Assembly: GCA_029959085.1 (NCBI GenBank) | Contig: JARWIR010000011.1 | Coordinates: forward strand, 10,665,840-10,729,839 | DNA length: 64,000 nucleotides | From: Nemophila menziesii | Lineage: Eukaryota; Streptophyta; Magnoliopsida; Boraginales; Hydrophyllaceae | Direction of reading: 5' to 3' | In this document: in pieces, positions 12,512-27,111 of the stretch | How positions within the stretch are numbered: position 1 is the first letter of the stretch | Layout: every line of letters begins with the position of its first letter | The notes under the pieces: generated by a model | Databases searched by the model: none | Seen by the model: only the letters and a program-made list of their open reading frames with translations | What the model was told of the DNA's origin: nothing | Program-made: the position numbers and the translations under genes

Positions 12512-14596
12512 TACACAAAAAATATATTCACAATATATCTTTTTCTTTAGTTCAGTTCTAATATTTCTCAACACCTTATCATACAGAGTTTGCTCTTTTG
12601 ATCTTTTGAAAGGATTTGCCAAGATTATCAACAATACCCTCTAGGGAATTCACCCAATTTATATTTAACAGTCAAAATTTTGACTCTCTTAAAAATGTAT
12701 CATTCATTAGCTACGTATATAAACATGCAATTTCATATTTTGAGTTTTTTTATGTTATTATTTAATTAAGATATTTCAGAAATAACATTTATATATTAAG
12801 ACACAATTTGTTGTTTTAAATAATATAATAAAATTTAATGTTAAATTTTTAAATACATTTTTTATTTATAAGGTGTACATATTTTTTTAAGGGTCAATGA
12901 TCCAAAAAATCAAATTAATATTTTACTTGCCCCAAAGAATAATTAATTAATCTGCTAAGTACGTCTTCTCATCAACATCGTTACCTTTTATTCTTGTTTA
13001 TCAAGAGTTGTGGATGTTTCCTTATGGGAATTCCAACCCACTTGGAATTAGTAAGTTCAAACTTCTTAATAAGATCTTTGGCTTATTTAGCTTGGTTGAG
13101 ACAGATCCCATCTTCCATTTTCTTTATTTTTAGTCTGAGGAAGAAGTTAAATTCTCCAATCATGTGCAATTGGAATTCACTATGCATACTCGTATCAAAA
13201 TCCTTATAAAATCGTTATAAACTCTTCATGCATTGCATTTACCAAATGATCATCAAGTAGATCTTATTTGTTATTCTTCGGTCTGAATTTAGACAAGAAA
13301 GTACAATGAGAACACAAATCATTAAGAGTTGAATGTGTTCTTAGCCCTTTACTTGGATCACCAAGTATTAACTTTAGCAAGAGTCCTCTAACATTGTTCC
13401 TACTTCTATGAAGTTCTTTGGGAGTTTTATCATTCTTCTCTTTAATAGTTTGATTGTCAGAATATATTTATGGTTATGATATAATAGGTTTTACTTCTTC
13501 TTCAAGTTGATGGAACTTGGTATATTCAACTTTTATATTTTTTCACTTTCTTTTAAAAGAATTTCCTTCATCAAAATCAACGTGCATGGATTTTTATATT
13601 ATATTTGTTTGTTGGTTGTACATTCTAAAATAACATGTAGTGTAATTAACAATTTGTTTTATACAAAAGTTTGATAAATTCTCAATTAGATTTAATGAAT
13701 AATTAATAATTGTATTTTTTTTTTAAAATAGAAGGAATTATGTGTTATTAAAGTAACCTAAATATTCAAGTATATTAAAGCATAAATGTCATAATTAAAG
13801 TTTTTTATGTGAATTGTGGATAAACTTATTGTTATAAAAAATGATAGAGTTATTATCATCAAACTCATCATTGTTTCCTAAAATATTTGTAAAAAGTTTT
13901 CAAATATTTGGTTTTTTGTTTGATATAAGAGAGTGTTTGTAATCACGTAAAAAATCATAAGATTTTTAATACCATCGTCTAATTGATCTTAAAATAAACA
14001 TAAGTTAGATTTGAACTTTACCTCGTCTTCTTCTTTTTAAGTAGCCATGAAAGAAACTTAGTTGGATACATGCTCTTTGTCATCACTTTGGTTTGAGCTA
14101 TCATAAACCAATGTTGCATTAATGTTTTCATTGGCTTTTTTTTGAAAAGTTTTGGGAATTTAGGTTTGATATGACCACTCTTATGATAATGATAGCAAGT
14201 AAGCTCATCCTTTATATAACTCTTATAAGGTTTTCTTGAGACACCATAACTCATAAGCTCTATTTTATTTTGATGTAATACTCACCAATACATACTTATG
14301 TCTTGTATAGAATTCCTCTTGAACTAATATAATCATTTCACCCAGAATAAAACAATAATACACATATCCTTTTTTCTTTTCTCCTTTTAGTTAAAGATTT
14401 TTTTTTTGGAACTATTAACAATAAAATTATATTTATAACATTATGTACTACTAAAATCTTTATTTTATAAAAATATATTCAATAAAAAATATTTATTTAA
14501 TGAACATATAATACCCACGACTCCAATTCTACTCTTTACTTCTTAAAATTATATACATATATTAAAATATTTCTATTATACTAAACTAGTTTTGGA
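12512..14596 (-). repeat. Array unit 7
   Basis: Starts after a one-base loss (TTTTGATAC for TTTTGGATAC). Carries GATCTTTTGAAAGG, AAATACATTTTTT and TTATAAGGTG. Gag relic at 14,018-14,254. Confidence 0.95.
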
Positions 14597-16687
14597 TACA
14601 CAAAAAATATATTCACAATATATCTTTTTCTTTAGTTCAGTTCTAATATTTCTCAACACCTTATCATACAGAGTTTGCTCTTTTGATCTTGTGAAAGGAT
14701 TTGCCAAGATTATCAACAATACCCTCTAGGGAATTCACCCAATTTATATTTAACAGTCAAAATTTTGACTTTCTTAAAAATGTATCATTCATTAGCTACG
14801 TATATAAACATGCAATTTCATATTTTGAGTTTTTTTATGTTATTATTTAATTAAGATATTTCAGAAATAACATTTATATATTAAGACACAATTTGATGTT
14901 TTAAATAATATAATAAAATTTAATGTTAAATTTTTAAATAAATTTTTTATTTATAAGGTGTACATATTTTTTTAAGGGTCAATGATCCAAAAAATCAAAT
15001 TAATATTTTACTTGCCCCAAAAAATAATTAATTAATCTGTTAAGTACGTCTTCTCATCAACATCGTTACCTTTTATTCTTGTTTATCAAGAGTTGTGGAT
15101 GTTTCCTTATGGGAATTCCAACCCACTTGGAATTAGTAAGTTCAAACTTCTTAATAAGATCTTTGGCTTATTTAGCTTGGTTGAGACAGATCCCATCTTC
15201 CATTTTCTTTATTTTTAGTCTGAGGAAGAAGTTAAATTCTCCAATCATGTGCAATTGGAATTCACTATGCATACTCGTATCAAAATCCTTATAAAATCGT
15301 TATAAACTCTTCATGCATTGCATTTACCAAATGATCATCAAGTAGATCTTATTTGTTATTCTTCGGGCTGAATTTAGACAAGAAAGTACAATGAGAACAC
15401 AAATCATTAAGAGTTGAATGTGTTCTTATCCCTTTACTTGGATCACCAAGTATTAACTTTAGCAAGAGTCCTCTAACATTGTTCCTACTTCTATGAAGTT
15501 CTTTGGGAGTTTCATCATTCTTCTCTTTAATAGTTTGATTGTCAGAATATATTTATGGTTATGATATAATAGGTTTTACTTCTTCTTCAAGTTGATGGAA
15601 CTTGGTATATTCAACTTTTATATTTTTTCACTTTCTTTTAAAAGAATTTCCTTCATCAAAATCAACGTGCATGGATTTTTATATAATATTTGTTTGTTGG
15701 TTGTACATTCTAAAATAACATGTAGTGTAATTAACAATTTGTTTTATACAAAAGTTTGATAAATTCTCAATTATATTTAATGAATAATTAATAATTGTAT
15801 TTTTTTTTTTTAAAATAGAAGGAATTATGTGTTATTAAAGTAACCTAAATATTCAAGTATATTAAAGCATAAATGTCATAATTAAATTTTTTTATGTGAA
15901 TTGTGGATAAACTTATTGTTATAAAAAATGATAGAGTTATTATCATCAAACTCATCATTGTTTCCTAAAATATTTGTAAAAAGTTTTCAAATATTTGGTT
16001 TTTTGTTTGATATAAGAGAGTGTTTGTAATCACGTAAAAAATCATAAGATTTTTAATACCATCGTCTAATTGATCTTAAAATAAACATAAGTTAGATTTG
16101 AACTTTACCTCGTCTTCTTCTTTTTAAGTAGCCATGAAAGAAACTTAGTTGGATACATGCTCTTTGTCATCACTTTGGTTTGAGCTATCATCAACCAATG
16201 TTACATTAATGTTTTCAATGGCTTTTTTTTGAAAAGTTTTGGGAATTTAGGTTTGATATGACCACTCTTATGATAATGATAGCAAGTAAGCTCATCCTTT
16301 ATATAACTCTTATAAGGTTTTCCTGAGACACCATAACTCATAAGCTCTATTTTATTTTGATGTAATACTCACCAATACATACTTATGTCTTGTATAGAAT
16401 TCCTCTTGAACTAATATAATCATTTCACCCAGAATAAAACAATAATACACATATCCTTTTTTCTTTTCTCCTTTTAGTTAAAGATTTTTTTTTTGGAACT
16501 ATTAACAATAAAATTATATTTATAACATTATGTACTACTAAAATCTTTATTTTATAAAAATATATTCAATAAAAAATATTTATTTAATGAACATATAATA
16601 CCCACGACTCCAATTCAACTCTTTACTTCTTAAAATTATATATATATATATATTAAAATATTTCTATTATACTAAACTAGTTTTGGA
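14597..16687 (-). repeat. Array unit 8
   Basis: Counterpart of unit 12, 8,346 bp away. Shared variants: GACTTTCTTAAAAATG, CCCCAAAAAATAATT, CTATCATCAACCAATGTTAC and GTTTTCCTGAGAC. The C-to-T change in ATGTTAC stops the shifted gag frame but leaves the ancestral frame open. Confidence 0.95.
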
Positions 16688-18771
16688 TACACAAAAAATA
16701 TATTCACAATATATCTTTTTTTTTAGTTCAGTTCTAATATTTCTCAACTCCTTATCATACAGAGTTTGCTCTTTTGATCTTTTGAAAGGATTTGCCAAGA
16801 TTATCAACAATACCCTCTAGGGAATTCACCCAATTTATATTTAACAGTCAAAATTTTGACTCTCTTAAAAATGTATCATTCATTAGCTACGTATATAAAC
16901 ATGCAATTTCATATTTTGAGTTTTTTTATGTTATTATTTAATTAAGATATTTCAGAAATAACATTTATATATTAAGGCACAATATGTTGTATTAAATAAT
17001 ATAATAAAATTTAATATTAAATTTTTAAATAAATTTTTTATTTAAAAGATGTACATATTTTTTTAAGGGTCAATGATCCAAAAAATCAAATTAATATTTT
17101 ACTTGCCCCAAAGAATAATTAATTAATCTGTTAAGTACGTCTTCTCATCAACATCGTTACCTTTTATTCTTGTTTATCAAGAGTTGTAGATGTTTCCTTA
17201 TGGGAATTCCAACCCACTTGGAATTAGTAAGTTCAAACTTCTTAATAAGATCTTTGGCTTATTTAGCTTGGTTGAGACAGATCCCATCTTCCATTTTCTT
17301 TATTTTTAGTCTGAGGAAGAAGTGAAATTCTCCAATCATGTGCAATTGGAATTTACTATGCATACTCGTATCAAAATCCTTATGAAATTGTTATTAACTC
17401 TTTATGAATTGCATTTACCAAATGATCATCAAGTAGATCTTATTTGTTATTCTTTGGTCTGAATTTAGACAAGAAAGTACAATGAGAACACAAATCATTA
17501 AGAGTTGAATGTGTTCTAGCCCTTTACTTGGATCACCAAGCATTAACTTTAGCAAGAGTCCTCTAACATTGTTCCTACTTCTATGAAGTTCTTTGGGAGT
17601 TTCATCATTCTTCTCTTTAATAGTTTGAATGTCAGAATAAATTTAAGGTTGTGATATAATAGGTTTTACTTCTTCTTCAAGTTGATGGAACTTGGTATAT
17701 TCAATTTTTATATTTTTTCACTTTATTTTAAAAGAATTTCCTTCATCAAAATCAACGTGCATGGATTTTTATATAATATTTGTTTGTTGGTTGTACATTC
17801 TAAAATGACATGTAGTGTAATTAACCATTAGTTTTAGACAAAAGTTTGATAAATTCTCAATTAGATTTAATGAATAATTAATAATTGTATTTTTTTTTTA
17901 AAAATAGAAGGAATTATGTGTTATTAAAGTAACCTAAATATTCAAGTATATTAAAGCATAAATTTCATAATTAAAGTTTTATGTGAATTGTGGATAAACT
18001 TATTGTTATAAAAAATGATAGAGTTATTATCATCAAACTCATCATTGTTTCCTAAAATATTTGTAAAAAGTTTTCAAAAATTTGGTTTTTTGTTTGATAT
18101 AAGAGAGTGTTTGTAATCACGTAAAAAATCATAAGATTTTTAATACCATCGTCTAATTGATCTTAAGATAAACATAAGTTAGATTTGAACTTTACCTCGT
18201 CTTCTTCTTTTTAAGTAGCCATGAAAGAAACTTAGTTGGATACATGCTCTTTGTCATCACTTTGGTTTGAGCTATCATAAACCAATGTTGCATTAATGTT
18301 TTCAATGGTTTTTTTTTGAAAAGTTTTGGGAATTTAGGTTTGATATGACCACTCTTATGATAATGATAGCAAGTAAGCTCATCCTTTATATAACTCTTAT
18401 AAGGTTTTCTTGAGACACCATAACTCATAAGCTCTATTTTATTTTGATGTAATACTCACCAATACATACTTATGTCTTGTATAGAATTCCTCTTGAACTA
18501 ATATAATCATTTCACCCAGAATAAAACAATAATACACATATCCTTTTTTCTTTTCTCCTTTTAGTTAAAGATTTTTTTTTGGAACTATTAACAATAAAAT
18601 TATATTTATAACATTATGTACTACTAAAATCTTTATTTTATAAAAATATATTCAATAAAAAATATTTATTTAATGAACATATAATACCCACGACTCCAAT
18701 TCAACTCTTTACTTCTTAAAATTATATATATATATATTAAAATATTTCTATTATACTAAACTAGTTTTGGA
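16688..18771 (-). repeat. Array unit 9
   Basis: Counterpart of unit 13 (8,344 bp away) and similar to partial unit 18. Diagnostic variants: TTAAGGCACAATATGTTG, AAAAGATGTACAT, GAAGTGAAATTCTCC, GAATGTCAGAATAAATTTAA and TTAACCATTAG. The last two are shared with the older relic near 45.4-45.6 kb. Gag relic at 18,192-18,428. Confidence 0.95.
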
Positions 18772-20857
18772 TACACAAAAAATATATTCACAATATATCT
18801 TTTTCTTTAGTTCAGTTCTAATATTTCTCAACACCTTATCATACAGAGTTTGCTCTTTTGATCTTGTGAAAGGATTTGCCAAGATTATCAACAATACCCT
18901 CTAGGGAATTCACCCAATTTATATTTAACAGTCAAAATTTTGACTCTCTTAAAAATGTATCATTCATTAGCTACGTATATAAACATGCAATTTCATATTT
19001 TGAGTTTTTTTATGTTATTATTTAATTAAGATATTTCTGAAATAACATTTATATATTAAGACACAATTTGTTGTATTAAATAATATAATAAAATTTAATG
19101 TTAAATTTTTAAATAATTTTTTTATTTATATGGTGTACATATTTTTTTAAGGGTCAATGATCCAAAAAATCAAATTAATATTTTACTTGCCCCAAAGAAT
19201 AATTAATTAATCTGCTAAGTACGTCTTCTCATCAACATCGTTACCTTTTATTCTTGTTTATCAAGAGTTGTGGATGTTTCCTTATGGGAATTCCAACCCA
19301 CTTGGAATTAGTAAGTTCAAACTTCTTAATAAGATATTTGGCTTATTTAGCTTGGTTGAGACAGATCCCATCTTCCATTTTCTTTATTTTTAGTCTGAGG
19401 AAGAAGTTAAATTCTCCAATCATGTGCAATTGGAATTCACTATGCATACTCGTATCAAAATCCTTATAAAATCGTTATAAACTCTTCATGCATTGCATTT
19501 ACCAAATGATCATCAAGTAGATCTTATTTGTTATTCTTCGGTCTGAATTTAGACAAGAAAGTACAATGAGAACACAAATCATTAAGAGTTGAATGTGTTC
19601 TAGCCCTTTACTTGGATCACCAAGCATTAACTTTAGCAAGAGTCCTCTAACATTGTTCCTACTTCTATGAAGTTCTTTGGGAGTTTCATCATTCTTCTCT
19701 TTAATAGTTTGATTGTCAGAATATATTTATGGTTATGATATAATATGTTTTACTTCTTCTTCAAGTTGATGGAACTTGGTATATTCAACTTTTATATTTT
19801 TTCACTTTCTTTTAAAAGAATTTCCTTCATCAAAATCAACGTGCATGGATTTTTATATAATATTTGTTTGTTGGTTGTACATTCTAAAATAACATGTAGT
19901 GTAATTAACAATTAGTTTTATACAAAAGTTTGATAAATTCTCAATTAGATTTAATGAATAATTAATAATTGTATTTTTTTTTTTAAAATAGAAGGAATTA
20001 TGTGTTATTAAAGTAACCTAAATATTCAAGTATATTAAAGCATAAATGTCATAATTAAAGTTTTTTATGTGAATTGTGGATAAACTTATTGTTATAAAAA
20101 TTGATAGAGTTATTATCATCAAACTCATCATTGTTTCCTAAAATATTTGTAAAAAGTTTTCAAATATTTGGTTTTTTGTTTGATATAAGAGAGTGTTTGT
20201 AATCACGTAAAAAATCATAAGATTTTTAATACCATCGTCTAATTGATCTTAAGATAAACATAAGTTAGATTTGAACTTTACCTCGTCTTCTTCTTTTTAA
20301 GTAGCCATGAAAGAAACTTAGTTGGATACATGCTCTTTGTCATCACTTTGGTTTGAGCTATCATAAACCAATGTTGCATTAATATTTTCATTGGCTTTTT
20401 TTTGAAAAGTTTTGGGAATTTAGGTTTGATATGACCACTCTTATGATAATGATAGCAAGTAAGCTCATCCTTTATATAACTCTTATAAGGTTTTCTTGAG
20501 ACACCATAACTCATAAGCTCTATTTTATTTTGATGTAATACTCACCAATACATACTTATGTCTTGTATAGAATTCCTCTTGAACTAATATAATCATTTCA
20601 CCCAGAATAAAACAATAATACACATATCCTTTTTTCTTTTCTCCTTTTAGTTAAAGATTTTTTTTTGGAACTATTAACAATAAAATTATATTTATAACAT
20701 TATGTACTACTAAAATCTTTATTTTATAAAAATATATTCAATAAAAAATATTTATTTAATGAACATATAATACCCACGACTCCAATTCAACTCTTTACTT
20801 CTTAAAATTATATATATATATATTAAAATATTTCTATTATACTAAACTAGTTTTGGA
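18772..20857 (-). repeat. Array unit 10
   Basis: Twin of unit 11: both have ATTTCTGAAATAAC, AAGATATTTGGC and TTGTATTAAATAAT. Corresponds in position to unit 14. Gag relic at 20,278-20,514. Confidence 0.95.
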
Positions 20858-22942
20858 TACACAAAAAATATATTCACAATATATCTTTTTCTTTAGTTCA
20901 GTTCTAATATTTCTCAACACCTTATCATACAGAGTTTGCTCTTTTGATCTTGTGAAAGGATTTGCCAAGATTATCAACAATACCCTCTAGGGAATTCACC
21001 CAATTTATATTTAACAGTCAAAATTTTGACTCTCTTAAAAATGTATCATTCATTAGCTACGTATATAAACATGCAATTTCATATTTTGAGTTTTTTTATG
21101 TTATTATTTAATTAAGATATTTCTGAAATAACATTTATATATTAAGACACAATTTGTTGTATTAAATAATATAATAAAATTTAATGTTAAATTTTTAAAT
21201 AATTTTTTTATTTATATGGTGTACATATTTTTTTAAGGGTCAATGATCCAAAAAATCAAATTAATATTTTACTTGCCCCAAAGAATAATTAATTAATCTG
21301 CTAAGTACGTCTTCTCATCAACATCGTTACCTTTTATTCTTGTTTATCAAGAGTTGTGGATGTTTCCTTATGGGAATTCCAACCCACTTGGAATTAGTAA
21401 GTTCAAACTTCTTAATAAGATATTTGGCTTATTTAGCTTGGTTGAGACAGATCCCATCTTCCATTTTCTTTATTTTTAGTCTGAGGAAGAAGTTAAATTC
21501 TCCAATCATGTGCAATTGGAATTCACTATGCATACTCGTATCAAAATCCTTATAAAATCGTTATAAACTCTTCATGCATTGCATTTACCAAATGATCATC
21601 AAGTAGATCTTATTTGTTATTCTTCGGTCTGAATTTAGACAAGAAAGTACAATGAGAACACAAATCATTAAGAGTTGAATGTGTTCTTAGCCCTTTACTT
21701 GGATCACCAAGTATTAACTTTAGCAAGAGTCCTCTAACATTGTTCCTACTTCTATGAAGTTCTTTGGGAGTTTCATCATTCTTCTCTTTAATAGTTTGAT
21801 TGTCAGAATATATTTATGGTTATGATATAATATGTTTTACTTCTTCTTCAAGTTGATGGAACTTGGTATATTCAACTTTTATATTTTTTCACTTTCTTTT
21901 AAAAGAATTTCCTTCATCAAAATCAACGTGCATGGATTTTTATATAATATTTGTTTGTTGGTTGTACATTCTAAAATAACATGTAGTGTAATTAACAATT
22001 AGTTTTATACAAAAGTTTGATAAATTCTCAATTAGATTTAATGAATAATTAATAATTGTATTTTTTTTTTAAAATAGAAGGAATTATGTGTTATTAAAGT
22101 AACCTAAATATTCAAGTATATTAAAGCATAAATGTCATAATTAAAGTTTTTTATGTGAATTGTGGATAAACTTATTGTTATAAAAAATGATAGAGTTATT
22201 ATCATCAAACTCATCATTGTTTCCTAAAATATTTGTAAAAAGTTTTCAAATATTTGGTTTTTTGTTTGATATAAGAGAGTGTTTGTAATCACGTAAAAAA
22301 TCATAAGATTTTTAATACCATCGTCTAATTGATCTTAAAATAAACATAAGTTAGATTTGAACTTTACCTCGTCTTCTTCTTTTTAAGTAGCCATGAAAGA
22401 AACTTAGTTGGATACATGCTCTTTGTCATCACTTTGGTTTGAGCTATCATAAACCAATGTTGCATTAATGTTTTCATTGGCTTTTTTTTGAAAAGTTTTG
22501 GGAATTTAGGTTTGATATGACCACTCTTATGATAATGATAGCAAGTAAGCTCATCCTCTATATAACTCTTATAAGGTTTTCTTGAGACACCATAACTCAT
22601 AAGCTCTATTTTATATTGATGTAATACTCACCAATACATACTTATGTCTTGTATAGAATTCCTCTTGAACTAAGATAATCATTTCACCCAGAATAAAACA
22701 ATAATACACATATCCTTTTTTCTTTTCTCCTTTTAGTTAAAGATTTTTTTTTTGGAACTATTAACAATAAAATTATATTTATAACATTATGTACTACTAA
22801 AATCTTTATTTTATAAAAATATATTCAATAAAAAATATTTATTTAATGAACATATAATACCCACGACTCCAATTCTACTCTTTACTTCTTAAAATTATAT
22901 ATATATATTAAAATATTTCTATTATACTAAACTAGTTTTGGA
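20858..22942 (-). repeat. Array unit 11
   Basis: Twin of unit 10 across its first half; its second half differs. K to E change in the gag relic (22,364-22,600), and TAAGATAATC for TAATATAATC near 22,671. Corresponds in position to unit 15. Confidence 0.95.
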
Positions 22943-25031
22943 TACACAAAAAATATATTCACAATATATCTTTTTCTTTAGTTCAGTTCTAATATTTCTC
23001 AACACCTTATCATACAGAGTTTGCTCTTTTGATCTTGTGAAAGGATTTGCCAAGATTATCAACAATACCCTCTAGGGAATTCACCCAATTTATATTTAAC
23101 AGTCAAAATTTTGACTTTCTTAAAAATGTATCATTCATTAGCTACGTATATAAACATGCAATTTCATATTTTGAGTTTTTTTATGTTATTATTTAATTAA
23201 GATATTTCAGAAATAACATTTATATATTAAGACACAATTTGTTGTTTTAAATAATATAATAAAATTTAATGTTAAATTTTTAAATAAATTTTTTATTTAT
23301 AAGGTGTACATATTTTTTTAAGGGTCAATGATCCAAAAAATCAAATTAATATTTTACTTGCCCCAAAAAATAATTAATTAATCTGCTAAGTACGTCTTCT
23401 CATCAACATCGTTACCTTTTATTCTTGTTTATCAAGAGTTGTGGATGTTTCCTTATGGGAATTCCAACCCACTTGGAATTAGTAAGTTCAAACTTCTTAA
23501 TAAGATCTTTGGCTTATTTAGCTTGGTTGAGACAGATCCCATCTTCCATTTTCTTTATTTTTAGTCTGAGGAAGAAGTTAAATTCTCCAATCATGTGCAA
23601 TTGGAATTCACTATGCATACTCGTATCAAAATCCTTATAAAATCGTTATAAACTCTTCATGCATTGCATTTACCAAATGATCATCAAGTAGATCTTATTT
23701 GTTATTCTTCGGTCTGAATTTAGACAAGAAAGTACAATGAGAACACAAATCATTAAGAGTTGAATGTGTTCTTAGCCCTTTACTTGGATCACCAAGTATT
23801 AACTTTAGCAAGAGTCCTCTAACATTGTTCCTACTTCTATGAAGTTCTTTGGGAGTTTCATCATTCTTCTCTTTAATAGTTTGATTGTCAGAATATATTT
23901 ATGGTTATGATATAATAGGTTTTACTTCTTCTTCAAGTTGATGGAACTTGGTATATTCAACTTTTATATTTTTTCACTTTCTTTTAAAAGAATTTCCTTC
24001 ATCAAAATCAACGTGCATGGATTTTTATATAATATTTGTTTGTTGGTTGTACATTCTAAAATAACATGTAGTGTAATTAACAATTTGTTTTATACAAAAG
24101 TTTGATAAATTCTCAATTAGATTTAATGAATAATTAATAATTGTATTTTTTTTTTTTTAAATAGAAGGAATTATGTGTTATTAAAGTAACCTAAATATTC
24201 AAGTATATTAAAGCATAAATGTCATAATTAAAGTTTTTTATGTGAATTGTGGATAAACTTATTGTTATAAAAAATGATAGAGTTATTATCATCAAACTCA
24301 TCATTGTTTCCTAAAATATTTGTAAAAAGTTTTCAAATATTTGGTTTTTTGTTTGATATAAGAGAGTGTTTGTAATCACGTAAAAAATCATAAGATTTTT
24401 AATACCATCGTCTAATTGATCTTAAAATAAACATAAGTTAGATTTGAACTTTACCTCGTCTTCTTCTTTTTAAGTAGCCATGAAAGAAACTTAGTTGGAT
24501 ACATGCTCTTTGTCATCACTTTGGTTTGAGCTATCATCAACCAATGTTACATTAATGTTTTCAATGGCTTTTTTTTGAAAAGTTTTGGGAATTTAGGTTT
24601 GATATGACCACTCTTATGATAATGATAGCAAGTAAGCTCATCCTTTATATAACTCTTATAAGGTTTTCCTGAGACACCATAACTCATAAGCTCTATTTTA
24701 TTTTGATGTAATACTCACCAATACATACTTATGTCTTGTATAGAATTCCTCTTGAACTAATATAATCATTTCACCCAGAATAAAACAATAATACACATAT
24801 CCTTTTTTCTTTTCTCCTTTTAGTTAAAGATTTTTTTTTTGGAACTATTAACAATAAAATTATATTTATAACATTATGTACTACTAAAATCTTTATTTTA
24901 TAAAAATATATTCAATAAAAAATATTTATTTAATGAACATATAATACCCACGACTCCAATTCAACTCTTTACTTCTTAAAATTATATATATATATATTAA
25001 AATATTTCTATTATACTAAACTAGTTTTGGA
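22943..25031 (-). repeat. Array unit 12
   Basis: Counterpart of unit 8, with the same private changes including ATCAACCAATGTTAC and TTTTCCTGAGAC. The T run near 24,147 is one of the longest in the array. Confidence 0.95.
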
Positions 25032-27111
25032 TACACAAAAAATATATTCACAATATATCTTTTTCTTTAGTTCAGTTCTAATATTTCTCAACTCCTTATC
25101 ATACAGAGTTTGCTCTTTTGATCTTTTGAAAGGATTTGCCAAGATTATCAACAATACCCTCTAGGGAATTCACCCAATTTATATTTAACAGTCAAAATTT
25201 TGACTCTCTTAAAAATGTATCATTCATTAGCTACGTATATAAACATGCAATTTCATATTTTGAGTTTTTTTATGTTATTATTTAATTAAGATATTTCAGA
25301 AATAACATTTATATATTAAGGCACAATATGTTGTATTAAATAATATAATAAAATTTAATATTAAATTTTTAAATAAATTTTTTATTTAAAAGATGTACAT
25401 ATTTTTTTAAGGGTCAATGATCCAAAAAATCAAATTAATATTTTACTTGCCCCAAAGAATAATTAATTAATCTGTTAAGTACGTCTTCTCATCAACATCG
25501 TTACCTTTTATTCTTGTTTATCAAGAGTTGTGGATGTTTCCTTATGGGAATTCCAACCCACTTGGAATTAGTAAGTTCAAACTTCTTAATAAGATCTTTG
25601 GCTTATTTAGCTTGGTTGAGACAGATCCCATCTTCCATTTTCTTTATTTTTAGTCTGAGGAAGAAGTGAAATTCTCCAATCATGTGCAATTGGAATTTAC
25701 TATGCATACTCGTATCAAAATCCTTATGAAATTGTTATTAACTCTTTATGCATTGCATTTACCAAATGATCATCAAGTAGATCTTATTTGTTATTCTTTG
25801 GTCTGAATTTAGACAAGAAAGTACAATGAGAACACAAATCATTAAGAGTTAAATGTGTTCTAGCCCTTTACTTGGATCACCAAGCATTAACTTTAGCAAG
25901 AGTCCTCTAACATTGTTCCTACTTCTATGAAGTTCTTTGGGAGTTTCATCATTCTTCTCTTTAATAGTTTGAATGTCAGAATAAATTTAAGGTTGTGATA
26001 TAATAGGTTTTACTTCTTCTTCAAGTTGATGGAACTTGGTATATTCAATTTTTATATTTTTTCACTTTATTTTAAAAGAATTTCCTTCATCAAAATCAAC
26101 GTGCATGGATTTTTATATAATATTTGTTTGTTGGTTGTACATTCTAAAATGACATGTAGTGTAATTAACCATTAGTTTTAGACAAAAGTTTGATAAATTC
26201 TCAATTAGATTTAATGAATAATTAATAATTGTATTTTTTTTTTAAAAATAGAAGGAATTATGTGTTATTAAAGTAACCTAAATATTCAAGTATATTAAAG
26301 CATAAATTTCATAATTAAAGTTTTATGTGAATTGTGGATAAACTTATTGTTATAAAAAATGATAGAGTTATTATCATCAAACTCATCATTGTTTCCTAAA
26401 ATATTTGTAAAAAGTTTTCAAAAATTTGGTTTTTTGTTTGATATAAGAGAGTGTTTGTAATCATGTAAAAAATCATAAGATTTTTAATACCATCGTCTAA
26501 TTGATCTTAAGATAAACATAAGTTAGATTTGAACTTTACCTCGTCTTCTTCTTTTTAAGTAGCCATGAAAGAAACTTAGTTGGATACATGCTCTTTGTCA
26601 TCACTTTGGTTTGAGCTATCATAAACCAATGTTGCAATAATGTTTTCAATGGTTTTTTTTTGAAAAGTTTTGGGAATTTAGATTTGATATGACCACTCTT
26701 ATGATAATGATAGCAAGTAAGCTCATCCTTTATATAACTCTTATAAGGTTTTCTTGAGACACCATAACTCATAAGCTCTATTTTATTTTGATGTAATACT
26801 CACCAATACATACTTATGTCTTGTATAGAATTCCTCTTGAACTAATATAATCATTTCACCCAGAATAAAAAAATAATACACATATCCTTTTTTCTTTTCT
26901 CCTTTTAGTTAAAGATTTTTTTTTGGAACTATTAACAATAAAATTATATTTATAACATTATGTACTACTAAAATCTTTATTTTATAAAAATATATTCAAT
27001 AAAAAATATTTATTTAATGAACATATAATACCCACGACTCCAATTCAACTCTTTACTTCTTAAAATTATATATATATTAAAATATTTCTATTATACTAAA
27101 CTAGTTTTGGA
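25032..27111 (-). repeat. Array unit 13
   Basis: Counterpart of unit 9, with the same diagnostic set (CAACTCCTTATC, TTAAGGCACAATATG, GAAGTGAAATTC). Gag relic at 26,536-26,772 carries S for P after HIK. Confidence 0.95.
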